In this document: positions 6,848 through 8,139 of the stretch, one piece after another
How positions within the stretch are numbered: the first letter of the stretch is position 1
Layout of the letters: each line of letters opens with the position of its first letter
The notes under the pieces: model-generated
What the model was told of the DNA's origin: nothing
The model's input: the letters and a program-made list of their open reading frames with translations, nothing else
The model's database searches: none
Assembly (NCBI GenBank): GCA_030950825.1
Contig: JAUZQT010000121.1
Span: forward strand, 1 to 8,139
Length of the DNA: 8,139 nt
Reading direction: 5' to 3'
DNA from: Mariprofundaceae bacterium
GTDB lineage: Bacteria; Pseudomonadota; Zetaproteobacteria; Mariprofundales; Mariprofundaceae
Translations under genes and position numbers: made by a program

Positions 6848-7723
6848 ATGAAAATGCTTGATCAATCCGTGAAAGATGAGTTAAGTGCAAGAGTTGCTAA
6901 GCTTGAAGATTTATTTGATGGTAACGTAATGGCATATGTTGGGCAGATTCACCCAGCATACCTAAAAGATTTCAGAAATTTTATTGAGCATTTAGTCTCA
7001 AAAGATAAAAAAGATCGCCTTATTATCAATCTTCATACGCCTGGTGGCTCTGTTGAAGCTGTTGAAAAAATGGTTGAAATAGTACGACATCATTATAAAG
7101 AGGTTTATTTCATCGTTCCAGATTCGGCGATGTCTGCCGGAACAATATTTTGCATGTCGGGCGACAAGATTTTCATGGATTACTCTTCCTCATTGGGTCC
7201 GATTGACCCTCAAGTACTTATAAGCAAGGATGGACGTGACCAATATGTCCCAGCGCTTGGTTATTTAGATCAAGTTGAAAAATTAATCCAGAAATCAAAT
7301 GACGGTACGTTGTCACCAGCTGAATTTGCAATTTTACAAAATCAAGATTTGGGGTTACTACGAAGGTACGAACAAGCAAGAGACTTATCTGTAGATTTAT
7401 TAGAAACTTAGCTTATTAAATATAAGTTCAAGAATTGGAAACTACATAAAACTAATCCTGATAAGTTAGGAAAAAAAGTTACAATTGCTGAAAAAAGGGC
7501 GCGAGCGCATGATATCGCCGAGCTTCTAGGCAGTAATAAAGAATGGCATGCTCATGGCAGAATGATTGGAATTGGCACGTTATCTGCTAAACTAAAGTTG
7601 GAAGTTGAAGATTATACAAGTACTGCATACCAGCCTGCTATAAGAGAGTATAATGATTTTTTAACGGAATATGTTTCTAAACAACAGTTTCCTGTTTTCA
7701 TGCATAGTAAGAGTTATTTCTGA
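6848..7723 (+). pseudogene. SDH-family Clp-fold serine protease, interrupted by an in-frame amber codon
   Basis: The open part (6848-7411) encodes 187 residues of a ClpP/SppA-like fold resembling the SDH (serine dehydrogenase proteinase) family. TPGGSVE (64-70) fits the oxyanion-loop region and SAMSAGT the nucleophile, Ser96; GPIDPQ (118-122) is a further landmark. A TAG at 7409-7411 stops it, yet the same frame continues for 103 sense codons to TGA at 7721-7723. That tail keeps family-like sequence (YKFKNW just after the stop, WHAHGRMIG at about 233-241), giving a normal 291-codon length. From my memory of the family a Trp is expected at the stop position, so one G-to-A change (TGG to TAG) would explain it. 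No start codon allows re-initiation soon after. The ribosome binding site GGAGG (6836-6840) is excellent. It follows lpdA by 23 bp without a terminator and is more AT-rich, suggesting later acquisition. A functional short form or readthrough is possible. Confidence 0.75.
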
Positions 7724-7754
7724 GATAAAGTGAGTGTTAGAAAAGGGGTGGATG

Positions 7755-7943
7755 ATGGCAATAGTAAACGATTTAAGAAAGATAATTGCAAATAAAGATA
7801 AATTACTGACTGTAAAAAAGCATGTGGAATTTTATGACTCTATGGTCAAACAAGGCATCGCAAAAAAACAAGTATATAATATACCAATGGTTGATACGGT
7901 TGGGATAAGGTGCGTTAAAGATAACTCAAATTACTTTATCTAA
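7755..7943 (+). CDS. Small protein of unknown function (62 aa)
   Basis: I do not recognise this protein. It is 62 residues, starts MAIVNDLRKIIANKDKLL, and is rich in Lys, with a probably helical N-terminal half followed by KKQVYNIPMVDTVGIR. It has no signal peptide, membrane segment or cysteine motif beyond a single Cys. A GTG start at 7734 is possible, but AGGGG (7744-7748) sits at the right distance for the ATG at 7755. It lies 31 bp after the end of the protease frame and shares its AT-rich composition, so the two probably arrived and are transcribed together. A terminator follows 30 bases after the stop. Confidence 0.55.
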   Translation: MAIVNDLRKIIANKDKLLTVKKHVEFYDSMVKQGIAKKQVYNIPMVDTVGIRCVKDNSNYFI

Positions 7944-7973
7944 ATTTAGAAGGCTAGATTACATGTTTAATTT

Positions 7974-8000
7974 AATAGGCTCCCATTGGGAGCCTATTTT
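7974..8000 (+). terminator. Rho-independent terminator
   Basis: AATAGGCTCCC (7974-7984) pairs perfectly with GGGAGCCTATT (7988-7998) around an ATT loop and runs directly into Ts. On the opposite strand no T-run follows, so it acts for the plus strand. It is the first clear terminator after pdhA, and so probably marks the end of the whole pdhA-to-small-gene transcription unit. Confidence 0.9.
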
Positions 8001-8052
8001 ATGTGCGGTTTAGGTTTGACTTTATTCGAGAATAAGCCACCTTTGAAACACT

Positions 8053-8139
8053 ATGGATGACAAACCTACCCACGTATTAACCAAGCTAGGCTTTCTTTCA
8101 GAAGCACACCGTTTTGCATGGTATCCACCCTTTTGGATG
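8053..8139 (+). CDS. N-terminal fragment of an unidentified protein, possibly DUF4442/hotdog-type (runs off right edge)
   Basis: An open frame starts at ATG 8053 and continues to the window end (29 codons). It begins MDDKPTHVLTKLGFL and reaches RFAWYPPFWM. An in-frame TGA at 8044-8046 fixes this ATG as the first possible AUG. No clear ribosome binding site is seen. The YPPF segment near the N-terminus recalls DUF4442/YiiD-type hotdog-fold proteins, but that is from memory and on very little sequence. TTGACT (8016-8021) and the palindrome TTATTC-GA-GAATAA (8022-8035) between the terminator and this gene could belong to its promoter. Confidence 0.5.
   Translation, partial: MDDKPTHVLTKLGFLSEAHRFAWYPPFWM

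Noticed and set aside
7409..7411. Amber codon as a recoded pyrrolysine or other sense codon
   Set aside because: pdhC and the yciH-like gene use TAG as their normal stop, and no recoding signal is recognised after it.

Overview
The window looks like chromosomal DNA of a Gram-negative bacterium, most likely a proteobacterium of moderate to low GC. The pyruvate dehydrogenase (PDH) proteins have the alpha2beta2-type E1 with separate E1-alpha and E1-beta, as in alphaproteobacteria and some other proteobacterial lineages. E1-beta lacks the N-terminal lipoyl domain seen in many alphaproteobacteria, and E3 carries one instead. A zetaproteobacterium (for example a Ghiorsea- or Mariprofundus-like organism) is a guess that fits, but nothing here proves it.

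Left part, minus strand (1-1077): a MntA-type minimal nucleotidyltransferase overlaps by ATGA the first codons of a HepT-like HEPN toxin that runs off the edge, so this is one end of a HepT/MntA toxin-antitoxin module. A gene-free stretch of about 390 bp follows. It holds a 230-bp composite repeat with terminal inverted repeats and nested copies of a CTTCGACAAGCTCAG motif. A SUI1/YciH translation factor gene comes next.

Centre, plus strand (1298-6824): a complete PDH operon, pdhA (E1-alpha), pdhB (E1-beta), pdhC (E2) and lpdA (E3). E3 begins with a lipoyl domain nearly identical to that of E2, and the likeness continues into the non-coding leader, which points to a tandem duplication of leader plus lipoyl domain. 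The pdhB-pdhC gap contains a 152-bp miniature element with terminal inverted repeats and a 6-bp direct flank. Its ends are homologous to those of the repeat at 453-682. A separate 13-bp perfect inverted repeat joins the last codons of pdhB to the left end of this element.

Right part (6848-8139): 23 bp after lpdA, with no visible terminator, lies a more AT-rich gene for an SDH-family Clp-fold serine protease. It is broken by one in-frame amber codon, and the reading frame continues intact for another 103 codons. A 62-codon gene of unknown function follows, then a strong rho-independent terminator, then the start of a further gene (possibly a DUF4442/hotdog-type protein) that runs off the right edge.

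The four PDH genes together encode all catalytic parts needed to convert pyruvate to acetyl-CoA. The protease and small gene appear to be a later addition at the operon's 3' end, sharing its transcript up to the terminator.
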